Source of the DNA: Seriola aureovittata
Taxonomy: Eukaryota > Chordata > Actinopteri > Carangiformes > Carangidae
DNA length: 64,000 nucleotides
Assembly (NCBI RefSeq): GCF_021018895.1
Contig: NC_079387.1
Span: forward strand, 164,623-228,622
Reading direction: 5' to 3'
Under the pieces are notes generated by a model, which saw only the letters and a program-made list of their open reading frames with translations, ran no database searches and had not been told where the DNA came from. Positions 44,094 through 55,129 of this stretch are shown here, piece after piece (position 1 is the stretch's first letter; every line of letters begins with the position of its first letter). The translations under genes were made by a program, and so were the position numbers.

Positions 44094-44174
44094 GTGTGCT
44101 GCACTAGCACTGGTCAGGTTGTGTGCTGCACTAGCACTGGTCAGGTTGTGTGCTGCACAAGCCCTGGTCAGGTT
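44094..44174. repeat. 27-bp minisatellite, 3 units
   Basis: As at 41551. Confidence 0.9.
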
Positions 44175-45808
44175 GAGTCCATCATTTCAAAGAGTGACCC
44201 CACCGTTCTTCCCCCCTTGTATTGACCTTTGTTAATGTTGAAATCCCAGTTACTTCAGGTGAGTGACAAAAACCAGTTAATGCGACCATCTTCTCAAGCG
44301 ACGTGAAGCCGGCGCCTTCCCGTCTTCGAGAAGGCGTTGTGTTCTTTGGGGGCTTTTCTTTTGCTCGTAGCATGCCCGTCGACAACACTGTTTGAATGGG
44401 TGCAGGGAGAATTGATGAGTCCACTGAGCATCCTATCAGTAGGGAGAGTCCTCTGCTAGACCCCAGAGAAAAAGAAAGCATTATGGATCAGAATGGATAA
44501 ATTGGTGGACAGTCCACCATCATTTGATTTGCATTCATGGCAAATTGGCGACACAGAGGGGTAAAACGTTTGTAACGTGACCTCTGAATAATGAAAACCA
44601 TCAATCGCTTTCAAACGGAATTAACCTGCGCCTGCTCTTCATTGACCATCTATATATACAGGAAAGAGCAGTCCTCCATATTTTAACGGCCAACACAGCA
44701 TTCATTTCCCTTTCCCAAGCCTTCTTTTGACATTTAACACGCACCCAATCAGTAGAAAAGAAGTTGACTCATTTACTGATGAACTCCTTGATCTCCCATG
44801 AAAGAGAAATGAATTCCACAAGAGTGAGGCCACTCTCCCAAGTGGCCTAAAAATGAGGGATGTTTCCCTTCACAGCCACATAAATGGGAACACCAAAGAG
44901 CTAAATATCATGCATCACCCGTAGATTTGTCATCAATACAGAGTTGAAAAGTCCCTTCAGAGACCAACAAAAATTGCCACAGCTGACTGTATTTCAAGTC
45001 ATCCAGGCGGGGTATTGGGTTAAGTTTTCAACTAGCAATAATCACGTCTCAGCAGAACTTCACAGACTATGAAATTGCCCCTGCGAAAGAGTAAAGAGAG
45101 CAACTACCAGTTTACAAATGGAGCTGGTGCAACACTCACAACACACGTGGTGCACTTCTCATCCCTAGCATTTTTTGTTTACGGCAAACCCCGCCTCTTC
45201 CGGGCAACAGCAGTCATGGGCGTATTAGTTCAATGCAGAATACAACTTCCACTTACTTGGGTTTTAAGCGATGACCCAGAGCTGCAATACTTTAGACGCT
45301 GCCATGTAACGTTTTGTCTTTTTTGTGTGTGTGTGTGTGTGTGTGTGTTATATTGTTTGAACACATTTCCATATCAAATTTTAAGTCAAACCACCAACAA
45401 TGCTCAAAAATCCAGCTAGACATAGTCACATATATACAGCAATAGAAAAATGTGGTCAGGTTGGGTCCAGATATTTCAAAAAGTGACCCTACCGGTCTTC
45501 CCATTTATGTTGACCTTTTCAACTTTTTCCAATCCCGGGTGATTAGCCAAAACAGGTTAATCCAAGCAGAATACGAAGCACCCTACAGTTGGTGTCTTCC
45601 GACCTTTCAAGAAGAAGTTATTTTGCCAGTACCATGGCCCATCAACAATGCTGTTACGCTTTCGGTCATGTCCGTTGAGTGGGTTTGCACGATCGTAATG
45701 GGTTCAAAACTGCAGGGGGAGCCGACTTCCTTTCTTCGAGCCAACGACAAAGTGTCAGGTGAAACTCTGTGTTTGTGTCATTGCTTGGTTTTCCACAAGG
45801 CGAAAGAA

Positions 45809-45865
45809 GGTTGCACCGTACCCGGCGGCACTGCAATGCCGGGACGATGCGTGGAGCGAACGGAG
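45809..45865 (-). pseudogene. RNU2: U2 snRNA gene, 3' part (split by LTR element)
   Basis: Last 57 nt of a U2 gene; the remaining 132 nt are at 51741-51872. The two parts add to the normal 189 nt. The break lies in the 3' domain (GGCTTGCTCCG|TTCGCTCC region), downstream of the Sm site. Confidence 0.93.
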
Positions 45866-47461
45866 TGTTGGGTCTGAGCTCTATTAGTAACTGGAAATCA
45901 TTAGTACTCGGCCTCACACGGGCGGCACCATTATGTTAACAGTACTCTACCTCATGAGCTGGACACCAAATGTGTTAGATTTCGGTTGTTTATCAATTTA
46001 TTGGCTATCACAAATTAAGGAAATATTAATATTAAAAATATTAATATTAAATAATATCTTTAAAATGAATTAAAGTTCACGGGGCACCAGCCTAAACTAA
46101 TAGGCAAAATAGCCAATATGGTTTTAGTCTCAATTTATTACCATTAATCTGGAACTCTGATTAACCATTAGCTTACTAACTATAACCAAATTACCAAATC
46201 AATAGTAAGTTACAGTTGAAGGATTGGAATTCTACCGAGTAGAGGTTGGCAATATTCACGCTTGTGCAACATTAAAGACACCAGTAGTTATACTTAAAAG
46301 GCATTTATTTACAATGGAGCAGAGTAAAGTACAATGTCTAATCTAGCATATACAGGTGTGTGTGTGTGTTGTGTGTGTGTGTGTTGTGTGTGTGTGTGTG
46401 TGTGTGTGTCTGTGGGGACACAGACAAAGGCAAGATGGCCGACTCAAAGTGGTCACTGTGACCACATGACCTGAACAAAGAAGACTACAAAGATGGCGGT
46501 AAACAAAGAAACTACTAAAATGGCCGCTGAGACCACCTAGTGTGTGTGAGAGGGGAGGTGTGAGTTTCTTTGTTAGCCTAGCTCATGTAATCTAAAGGTA
46601 CCAGGTTAGAGGGGGAAGGTTAGCTTCATGCAGGTTCTAGGACTGAGACGTACTGCTATGTGTGTGAACATACGAGTACTCGATTAACTGTATGACTGAC
46701 CACAACCTAAGCAAACATTACAACAACAAGACATCAATCAACAAGTACATTAACAAGTTAAGGCTTCTGCTGATTAGCTATGCTGTGCTGTGCTATGCTG
46801 TGCTGGGAGAGGTTAGGCCCAGTCCGTTAACGTTACCCGATCCTTGGAACAAGCAAAAAGGTCCTTTCCAGTGGTTTGTAAAATCCAGTGAGTTTGGGGG
46901 GTTTCCTGGTGGAATAAAGTCCTGTCTGGCTGTGTTGCTTGCTGGTATCTCCTTTGTTCTCCTCACAGAGTTAGCTGTTCCATGCTAACTCTGCTACGAC
47001 TCCTGTTGCTTGGAAAATCAGCTGGCCTTGTGTTGTAGCCGCTGATTCTGAAGAGGATTTGGTTCACTCACAGTTAATCCGAAGCAGGTCGCTGTTGTGG
47101 AGGAGAAGAGTGTTTGCAGGCTGCTGGTTGCAGGCCGGCGAGAGAGCTAGTTTCTCAGGTAGCAGAGCTGACCTGGGCTGGGGTCTTGTTGCCCTTTGAA
47201 GAACCGAGAGGAGAGGGCTGGAGCTGCTCTCCAGAGCAAGCCAAGAAGGGAAGAGAGAGAGAAGGGGTCTAGAAGACTGGTTTTGTTTGTGACACCTTAG
47301 GGGGTCACATGTCACACGCTGGCCCACACTGGCTGGCCAGTGGGGTCCATGGGGGGGAAGGGTCATCCCCAGGTGTGAACCGTGAGGAACTGTGGGGTGT
47401 GAATTCCTTTGTCCAGTGGAGCAAAGAAACATTTGGTCTATTGAATGACTGAGTCCCAACA
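45866..47461 (-). repeat. 3' LTR of the Gag-only element
   Basis: 1596 bp, with an interrupted GT microsatellite at about 46347-46410. Exceptionally long LTR relative to the interior. Non-coding except for short chance ORFs. Confidence 0.9.
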
Positions 47462-47474
47462 GTCCCCCCTTTGT
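47462..47474 (-). other. Polypurine tract of the Gag-only element
   Basis: AAAGGGGGGAC on the - strand immediately before the TGTTGGG start of the LTR. Confidence 0.75.
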
Positions 47475-47903
47475 TGTCAGGATGCCACCTGACATGTCAT
47501 CCTGAGAGCACAATGTATAGTCCATTTGTCAGTTCATTCAACGGGTAACATCCGGGCATTTGTCAACACTATCTATCTTGGCTAAGCAAGAACAATCAGG
47601 TTACAAAGCAGAGTTCAGATAATAACCACAATGATCGAATAGTGTAAAACAACTAACATGTTTCCTAGTTACTCATGGTGTTAGTGAGGACAGGAAAGTC
47701 AGTGATGTTAGTTTGTTAAGGTGAGATATAGAGGGTGGCACCTAGAATGACAAGATTTGGAGTGTCTGGGTGAGTGTGCCATGTATATGCAGTGTCCTAA
47801 ACTTGTATCTGATTTGATTCAGAATTTAGTTTGCTGCTGCTGCTGCTGACAAACCCATTGTGTCCATCTGGAAGAGTGTAGGGTACCCTGAGCCTACTTA
47901 CTG
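47475..47903. other. Interior of the LTR element between gag and polypurine tract, no gene seen
   Basis: About 430 bp where an autonomous element would carry pol. I see no protease, RT or integrase motif in any frame. A short TGC-repeat lies near 47833-47849. Confidence 0.6.
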
Positions 47904-49139
47904 TCAGTACTCAGTGCGGCGAACTCTGGAGCGCCGGAGCTTTAAGTTTTCCTTAACTTGTGGCACAAAGCTGTAGCACTTTGAGTAGCTGAAGGAAGAA
48001 CATTCAGAGGCATTGTCACTGTCTGAGTTAACGTGGTCAGAGATGACGTGGTCATTGTCTGATCCATGTGTTGACTGGTCCTGTGTCTGAGCCAGAATTT
48101 CTGCGTAAGGCCGTCTCCTGCTCCTATTGTGGGAGTGCCTATCTCTACGCACTTGGTGGGCGTGGCGGTTACGCTCAGCACCCATATGTGGCCTTTTATC
48201 ACCCCCCTTCGATCTGTTCTGAGGGTGATCTTTTGAGGTTACATGTCTGTGTGACGCTAAGGTGTTTGAGTTGCTAGGCTCAGTTGTTTTCCCCCTTGCC
48301 TTGGAATTGACCATGGTTTCCCAAGCCATTTTTGTCATCTTCTTTATTTCCTGCATGGTGGGCTTACCTTGATGCGTCATCAGTGTAACATGAGTGCGTA
48401 CACAGGGATGGAGGTTTCGTAGGAACAAAGACTTGAAGGTGGAGTTCTCCTCTAAGCCTGGTGTGTTCCTACCCTGAAAATATGCATGCCTCAAACGTTG
48501 GTAAAAGTCATTGGGATGTTCATGGCGGGAGTGTTTTATTTGAGAAGCTGCAACCAAAGATTCTATCTCATCCGCAGCAGGAGAGAATTCTTCTGTCAGT
48601 GCTTGACATAGCTCTTTGTAGTCATCTCTGACACTGGGAGGCAGTGATTGCATAAACTTGTGGACTGCTTTTGAGCTGGTCTTCCACACAAGTTTAGTTT
48701 TCTCCCTTTGGGTTGCATGGGGCAAATCAATTAGGTTGTGATCTAACTCCCTAAAGTAGTTTTCAATATGTTGATCAGAGCTGTCTGGATCAAAATGTTC
48801 AATGTCCTTTGCTAATAACTCAAGCGCTTCGAGGCGGGGGCACTGTGAGGTCCCTACTGATGAAGGCGAGACTATGCTAGCTGGACTAGAGGAAGGAGCT
48901 GAACAGCAGTCATCACTCTTATGGAGGTGCAGAGAGGAGGCTGAACAGTCCGGAAAAGTTTTGGTCCTTCTGTTGGAGGGGTGAGCACAGGTGAAACTGT
49001 TATGCATCAGTGGCTGATGGGAACATGAATATCCTCTACCGGATAAACTACCTGTCTCTTCATTGTCAGTTTCAGGAAGATGGGAAGTCAGGTGGGTGTA
49101 ACCTCTGTCTCTCAGTGGAGGTTGAGGAGCTGACTTCAT
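47904..49139 (-). CDS. Gag-like capsid protein of LTR element
   Basis: 411 residues from ATG 49139. The central part (residues about 110-275) resembles retroelement capsids: hydrophobic helices, HPNDFYQRLRHAYFQG, a FKSLFLRNLHP segment and a predicted helical end. The C-terminal third is His/Arg-rich (HNRSRRRPY), then Asp/Ser-rich. No CX2CX4HX4C knuckle is present, so RNA binding would depend on the basic stretch. An in-phase N-terminus is missing: a frame at 49156-49395 probably encodes the original Gag N-terminus but is shifted by one. Function as a Gag is inferred from context (LTRs, PBS, PPT) and general similarity. Confidence 0.72.
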   Translation of the reverse strand: MKSAPQPPLRDRGYTHLTSHLPETDNEETGSLSGRGYSCSHQPLMHNSFTCAHPSNRRTKTFPDCSASSLHLHKSDDCCSAPSSSPASIVSPSSVGTSQCPRLEALELLAKDIEHFDPDSSDQHIENYFRELDHNLIDLPHATQREKTKLVWKTSSKAVHKFMQSLPPSVRDDYKELCQALTEEFSPAADEIESLVAASQIKHSRHEHPNDFYQRLRHAYFQGRNTPGLEENSTFKSLFLRNLHPCVRTHVTLMTHQGKPTMQEIKKMTKMAWETMVNSKARGKTTEPSNSNTLASHRHVTSKDHPQNRSKGGDKRPHMGAERNRHAHQVRRDRHSHNRSRRRPYAEILAQTQDQSTHGSDNDHVISDHVNSDSDNASECSSFSYSKCYSFVPQVKENLKLRRSRVRRTEY

Positions 49140-49155
49140 TTCCCAGGACTTAGGG

Positions 49156-49395
49156 TCAGTTGGGAATTTGTCCCATCCTCTGAAGTGAAATGCTGGTTTG
49201 CCTGTGGAAGTTCAACAGTACACATCTTAACAATGGGCCTTTGGATGCAGTCTGAGCATCACCTTTGTCACTGAGTAGCAAGTCTATTTCTTTACTGCAC
49301 TCACTGGAATTTAACTTGCTGATAAATTCTAGGTAGCCAGGCTTCAGGCTCTGTGCTAGGGAAGAAATAAACTGCTCTACACAGGAGTTCTCCAT
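49156..49395 (-). pseudogene. Probable N-terminal gag segment, out of frame
   Basis: 79 residues from ATG 49395 (MENSCVEQFISSLAQ), helical and hydrophobic, ending 16 bp before the gag ATG in another frame. First coding-like frame after the primer binding site, so it is a plausible gag start disconnected by a frameshift. It could also be an independent small ORF. Confidence 0.4.
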
Positions 49396-50124
49396 TGTTG
49401 TGTCTGGGAAAGAGGGAGGTTAAACAAGTTTTTCACAAAACAAGAAGGCAATATAGTTGGCTGCGGTGTTGCGCTGGCAGACACCTTGTAGTGTAGTTTG
49501 GTAGTACACTAGCCTAACTAAACAATGCAGTGGCCTACACTATGGGGGGTAGCTTCCTGTGGAGGAGGGGCAGCTACACTAGTGGGCATAAAGATTAAGG
49601 ACAGTAAAGGCAAGTGCAGGTTTACTGTCTGCTTAAGAAATGTTTCAAAAAGCAATGACTGAGATGCAAGGCAGTAACAGTCCAAAGATTATCTCTTCAA
49701 GTCGACTCAGGCTGTAATGCAAGGCAGTAACAGCTAGGTGCAGAACTTGGGTTTCACAGGGCTGTCGGCACACAGTGTCTAAGTTAAAGGGAGCAGCAAT
49801 TCTGACAGCTTTACTAGATAGCATTGAACACGTGGTATTCAAATGCTGAACTGAGGTTCTTACATTTCCTACAGAATAAACTCAACTGGAATTGTTAGCA
49901 ACAATAGCAGGCTCTTGATACTAAGGCTTAAGTGTTAGCTATTAATAACTGGAGGACGTCTAATATTACTTCAGGTAAAATTAGTAAACCAATTCTCACC
50001 ACAGTGCACTTGTTTGTAAGTACACCTGGACGTTTACTCCTGTGGTGGACTAAAAATTTTTCAACCTTTGCGGTTTTGGCCAAATTATAAATTTAATATT
50101 GCACAATTATGAATATTTGCCAAC
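49396..50124. other. Leader region of the Gag-only element
   Basis: About 730 bp between gag and the primer-site region, with no convincing ORF. Packaging signals would be expected here but cannot be recognised by eye. Confidence 0.5.
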
Positions 50125-50132
50125 AGTACTCG

Positions 50133-50150
50133 GCCTCACACGGGGCACCA
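50133..50150 (-). other. Candidate tRNA primer binding site
   Basis: On the - strand, TGGTGCCCCGTGTGAGGC begins three bases inside the right LTR. TGG complements the universal tRNA CCA end. The tRNA species was not identified. Confidence 0.5.
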
Positions 50151-50153
50151 TTA

Positions 50154-50640
50154 TGTTGGGTCTGAGCTCTATTAGTAACTGGAAATCATTAGTACTCGGC
50201 CTCACACGGGCGGCACCATTATGTTAACAGTACTCTACCTCATGAGCTGGACACCAAATGTGTTAGATTTCGGTTGTTTATCAATTTATTGGCTATCACA
50301 AATTAAGGAAATATTAATATTAAAAATATTAATATTAAATAATATCTTTAAAATGAATTAAAGTTCACGGGGCACCAGCCTAAACTAATAGGCAAAATAG
50401 CCAATATGGTTTTAGTCTCAATTTATTACCATTAATCTGGAACTCTGATTAACCATTAGCTTACTAACTATAACCAAATTACCAAATCAATAGTAAGTTA
50501 CAGTTGAAGGATTGGAATTCTACCGAGTAGAGGTTGGCAATATTCACGCTTGTGCAACATTAAAGACACCAGTAGTTATACTTAAAAGGCATTTATTTAC
50601 AATGGAGCAGAGTAAAGTACAATGTCTAATCTAGCATATA

Positions 50641-50685
<45 letters not shown>

Positions 50686-51736
50686 TGTGGGGACACAGAC
50701 AAAGGCAAGATGGCCGACTCAAAGTGGTCACTGTGACCACATGACCTGAACAAAGAAGACTACAAAGATGGCGGTAAACAAAGAAACTACTAAAATGGCC
50801 GCTGAGACCACCTAGTGTGTGTGAGAGGGGAGGTGTGAGTTTCTTTGTTAGCCTAGCTCATGTAATCTAAAGGTACCAGGTTAGAGGGGGAAGGTTAGCT
50901 TCATGCAGGTTCTAGGACTGAGACGTACTGCTATGTGTGTGAACATACGAGTACTCGATTAACTGTATGACTGACCACAACCTAAGCAAACATTACAACA
51001 ACAAGACATCAATCAACAAGTACATTAACAAGTTAAGGCTTCTGCTGATTAGCTATGCTGTGCTGTGCTATGCTGTGCTGGGAGAGGTTAGGCCCAGTCC
51101 GTTAACGTTACCCGATCCTTGGAACAAGCAAAAAGGTCCTTTCCAGTGGTTTGTAAAATCCAGTGAGTTTGGGGGGTTTCCTGGTGGAATAAAGTCCTGT
51201 CTGGCTGTGTTGCTTGCTGGTATCTCCTTTGTTCTCCTCACAGAGTTAGCTGTTCCATGCTAACTCTGCTACGACTCCTGTTGCTTGGAAAATCAGCTGG
51301 CCTTGTGTTGTAGCCGCTGATTCTGAAGAGGATTTGGTTCACTCACAGTTAATCCGAAGCAGGTCGCTGTTGTGGAGGAGAAGAGTGTTTGCAGGCTGCT
51401 GGTTGCAGGCCGGCGAGAGAGCTAGTTTCTCAGGTAGCAGAGCTGACCTGGGCTGGGGTCTTGTTGCCCTTTGAAGAACCGAGAGGAGAGGGCTGGAGCT
51501 GCTCTCCAGAGCAAGCCAAGAAGGGAAGAGAGAGAGAAGGGGTCTAGAAGACTGGTTTTGTTTGTGACACCTTAGGGGGTCACATGTCACACGCTGGCCC
51601 ACACTGGCTGGCCAGTGGGGTCCATGGGGGGGAAGGGTCATCCCCAGGTGTGAACCGTGAGGAACTGTGGGGTGTGAATTCCTTTGTCCAGTGGAGCAAA
51701 GAAACATTTGGTCTATTGAATGACTGAGTCCCAACA
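50154..51736 (-). repeat. 5' LTR of the Gag-only element
   Basis: 1583 bp. Matches the left LTR by eye, with an uninterrupted GT microsatellite at about 50643-50684. Its 3' terminal part contains a second copy of the primer-site region (50191-50227). Confidence 0.9.
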
Positions 51737-51740
51737 GTAG

Positions 51741-51872
51741 CAAGCCCCTTTTTCAGCTCCCAGCTCTAAAAATCACTTTAATATGTTTGTCCTCGTATAG
51801 AGGACGTATCAGATATTAAACTGATAAGAACAGATACTACACTTGATCTTAGCCAAAAGGCCGAGAAGCGAT
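51741..51872 (-). pseudogene. RNU2: U2 snRNA gene, 5' part (split by LTR element)
   Basis: First 132 nt of the interrupted U2, including branch-point pairing sequence, stem IIa and Sm-type site, with C at nucleotide 67. Transcription from its promoter would run into the LTR element. Confidence 0.93.
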
Positions 51873-52049
51873 GAGCTCCCGGTGTCTGATGTCCAAGTCA
51901 CACTCTTGGCACAAATCTCACTAGTCGCGGTTTCCTGTTTCTGACACGAGCCTGACAAAGGCTGCTTTTTAGCACCTCCTCCCAAGCTCTCCATTGTGCC
52001 GCCCTCATTTGTGATGTGGACAGCTTTTTGACCTTTAACAAACTCAAAG

Positions 52050-52166
52050 GGCTTCGCCGTTAGGCAAAGCCTGCCAAAAATAGCTTGAACTCGTTGCTGT
52101 TCCTCTCCACGGAAGTCTTTAGTAAAAGGCGAAAGACTTGTGCGTTATGAAGAGAAACCAGAGTCA
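52050..52166 (-). ncRNA. RNU5: U5 small nuclear RNA gene
   Basis: Intact U5 upstream of the interrupted U2; same sequence by eye as the other copies. Confidence 0.93.
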
Positions 52167-52509
52167 GTACAGCCCCTCGCTCCAAGGACAGCCCAGGAGT
52201 CTATTCGCCACAGTCACCACCATCGCGGTAGGCTTGTCTTTGCTTGCCGCCAGCCGAGTCCCGGGACTCGCCAGTGCCACGTTGTCACAGGCTCTATCCA
52301 ATGGGGTTGTGGAGGAAAGAGCCTGCGCCTTAAGGTCCAAGTTACCAAAAACTTGAAGTTATCAGGCACCGGTGAGCAGCCACAAAAACACAGAGAAAAA
52401 GTGTTTGACGGGATTCGGGCAGCATTTCCTCTGTTTCCGCTTTGTCGGCCAACAGTCAACATTCCAAATCTCACTGCGCTTTTTGGAGTCTTTGCCTAAA
52501 CTGCTGATT

Positions 52510-52590
52510 GTGTGCTGCACTAGCACTGGTCAGGTTGTGTGCTGCACTAGCACTGGTCAGGTTGTGTGCTGCACAAGCCCTGGTCAGGTT
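52510..52590. repeat. 27-bp minisatellite, 3 units
   Basis: As at 41551. Confidence 0.9.
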
Positions 52591-54222
52591 GAGTCCATCA
52601 TTTCAAAGAGTGACCCCACCGTTCTTCCCCCCTTGTATTGACCTTTGTTAATGTTGAAATCCCAGTTACTTCAGGTGAGTGACAAAAACCAGTTAATGCG
52701 ACCATCTTCTCAAGCGACGTGAAGCCGGCGCCTTCCCGTCTTCGAGAAGGCGTTGTGTTCTTTGGGGGCTTTTCTTTTGCTCGTAGCATGCCCGTCGACA
52801 ACACTGTTTGAATGGGTGCAGGGAGAATTGATGAGTCCACTGAGCATCCTATCAGTAGGGAGAGTCCTCTGCTAGACCCCAGAGAAAAAGAAAGCATTAT
52901 GGATCAGAATGGATAAATTGGTGGACAGTCCACCATCATTTGATTTGCATTCATGGCAAATTGGCGACACAGAGGGGTAAAACGTATGTAACGTGACCTC
53001 TGAATAATGAAAACCATCAATCACTTTCAAACGGAATTAACCTGCGCCTGCTCTTCATTGACCATCTATATATACAGGAAAGAGCAGTCCTCCATATTTT
53101 AACGGCCAACACAGCATTCATTTCCCTTTCCCAAGCCTTCTTTTGACATTTAACACGCACCCAATCAGTAGAAAAGAAGTTGACTCATTTACTGATGAAC
53201 TCCTTGATCTCCCATGAAAGAGAAATGAATTCCACAAGAGTGAGGCCACTCTCCCAAGTGGCCTAAAAATGAGGGATGTTTCCCTTCACAGCCACATAAA
53301 TGGGAACACCAAAGAGCTAAATATCATGCATCACCCGTAGATTTGTCATCAATACAGAGTTGAAAAGTCCCTTCAGAGACCAACAAAAATTGCCACAGCT
53401 GACTGTATTTCAAGTCATCCAGGCGGGGTATTGGGTTAAGTTTTCAACTAGCAATAATCACGTCTCAGCAGAACTTCACAGACTATGAAATTGCCCCTGC
53501 GAAAGAGTAAAGAGAGCAACTACCAGTTTACAAATGGAGCTGGTGCAACACTCACAACACACGTGGTGCACTTCTCATCCCTAGCATTTTTTGTTTACGG
53601 CAAACCCCGCCTCTTCCGGGCAACAGCAGTCATGGGCGTATTAGTTCAATGCAGAATACAACTTCCACTTACTTGGGTTTTAAGCGATGACCCAGAGCTG
53701 CAATACTTTAGACGCTGCCATGTAACGTTTTGTCTTCTTTTTGTGTGTGTGTGTGTGTGTGTTATATTGTTTGAACACATTTCCATATCACATTTTAAGT
53801 CAAACCACCGACAATGCTCAAAAATCCAGCTAGACATAGTCACATATATACAGCAATAGAAAAATGTGGTCAGGTTGGGTCCAGATATTTCAAAAAGTGA
53901 CCCTACCGGTCTTCCCATTTATGTTGACCTTTTCAACTTTTTCCAATCCCGGGTGATTAGCCAAAACAGGTTAATCCAAGCAGAATATGAAGCACCCTAC
54001 AGTTGGTGTCTTCCGACCTTTCAAGAAGAAGTTATTTTGCCAGTACCATGGCCCATCAACAATGCTGTTACGCATTCGGTCATGTCCGTTGAGTGGGTTT
54101 GCACGATCGTAATGGGTTCAAAACTGCAGGGGGAGCCGACTTCCTTTCTTCGAGCCAACGACAAAGTGTCAGGTGAAACTCTGTGTTTGTGTCATTGCTT
54201 GGTTTTCCACAAGGCGAAAGAA

Positions 54223-54411
54223 GGTTGCACCGTACCCGGCGGCACTGCAATGCCGGGACGATGCGTGGAGCGAACGGAGCAAGCCCCTTTTTCAGCTCCC
54301 AGCTCTAAAAATCACTTTAATATGTTTGTCCTCGTATAGAGGACGTATCAGATATTAAACTGATAAGAACAGATACTACACTTGATCTTAGCCAAAAGGC
54401 CGAGAAGCGAT
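54223..54411 (-). ncRNA. RNU2: U2 small nuclear RNA gene
   Basis: Complete U2, with C at nucleotide 67 as in human U2, unlike the two left-hand copies. Confidence 0.95.
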
Positions 54412-54588
54412 GAGCTCCCGGTGTCTGATGTCCAAGTCACACTCTTGGCACAAATCTCACTAGTCGCGGTTTCCTGTTTCTGACACGAGCCTGACAAAGG
54501 CTGCTTTTTAGCACCTCCTCCCAAGCTCTCCATTGTGCCGCCCTCATTTGTGATGTGGACAGCTTTTTGACCTTTAACAAACTCAAAG

Positions 54589-54705
54589 GGCTTCGCCGTT
54601 AGGCAAAGCCTGCCAAAAATAGCTTGAACTCGTTGCTGTTCCTCTCCACGGAAGTCTTTAGTAAAAGGCGAAAGACTTGTGCGTTATGAAGAGAAACCAG
54701 AGTCA
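54589..54705 (-). ncRNA. RNU5: U5 small nuclear RNA gene
   Basis: Fourth U5 copy of the window. Confidence 0.93.
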
Positions 54706-55048
54706 GTACAGCCCCTCGCTCCAAGGACAGCCCAGGAGTCTATTCGCCACAGTCACCACCATCGCGGTAGGCTTGTCTTTGCTTGCCGCCAGCCGAGTCC
54801 CGGGACTCGCCAGTGCCACGTTGTCACAGGCTCTATCCAATGGGGTTGTGGAGGAAAGAGCCTGCGCCTTAAGGTCCAAGTTACCAAAAACTTGAAGTTA
54901 TCAGGCACCGGTGAGCAGCCACAAAAACACAGAGAAAAAGTGTTTGACGGGATTCGGGCAGCATTTCCTCTGTTTCCGCTTTGTCGGCCAACAGTCAACA
55001 TTCCAAATCTCACTGCGCTTTTTGGAGTCTTTGTCTAAGCTGCTGATT

Positions 55049-55129
55049 GTGTGCTGCACTAGCACTGGTCAGGTTGTGTGCTGCACTAGCACTGGTCAGG
55101 TTGTGTGCTGCACAAGCCCTGGTCAGGTT
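55049..55129. repeat. 27-bp minisatellite, 3 units
   Basis: As at 41551. Confidence 0.9.

Larger units (their letters stand above)
45866..51736 (-). mobile_element. LTR retrotransposon with Gag-like ORF only, inserted in a U2 gene
   Basis: 5.87-kb element with LTRs at 45866-47461 and 50154-51736 (TGTTGGG...CCCAACA). A purine tract on the - strand against the left LTR, and a TGGTGCC primer-site candidate next to the right LTR, show that it reads on the - strand. Flanking 4-bp target copies are GGAG (45862-45865) and GTAG (51737-51740), one mismatch. The 2.69-kb interior encodes a Gag-like protein but no protease, RT, RNase H or integrase. The LTRs look nearly identical apart from a GT microsatellite, implying a recent insertion. 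Confidence 0.9.

Noticed and set aside
49895..50124. Search for pol remnants in the Gag-only LTR element
   Set aside because: No FADD/YADD, protease DTG or DSG in context, or integrase HHCC motif was found in any frame of 47462-50153.
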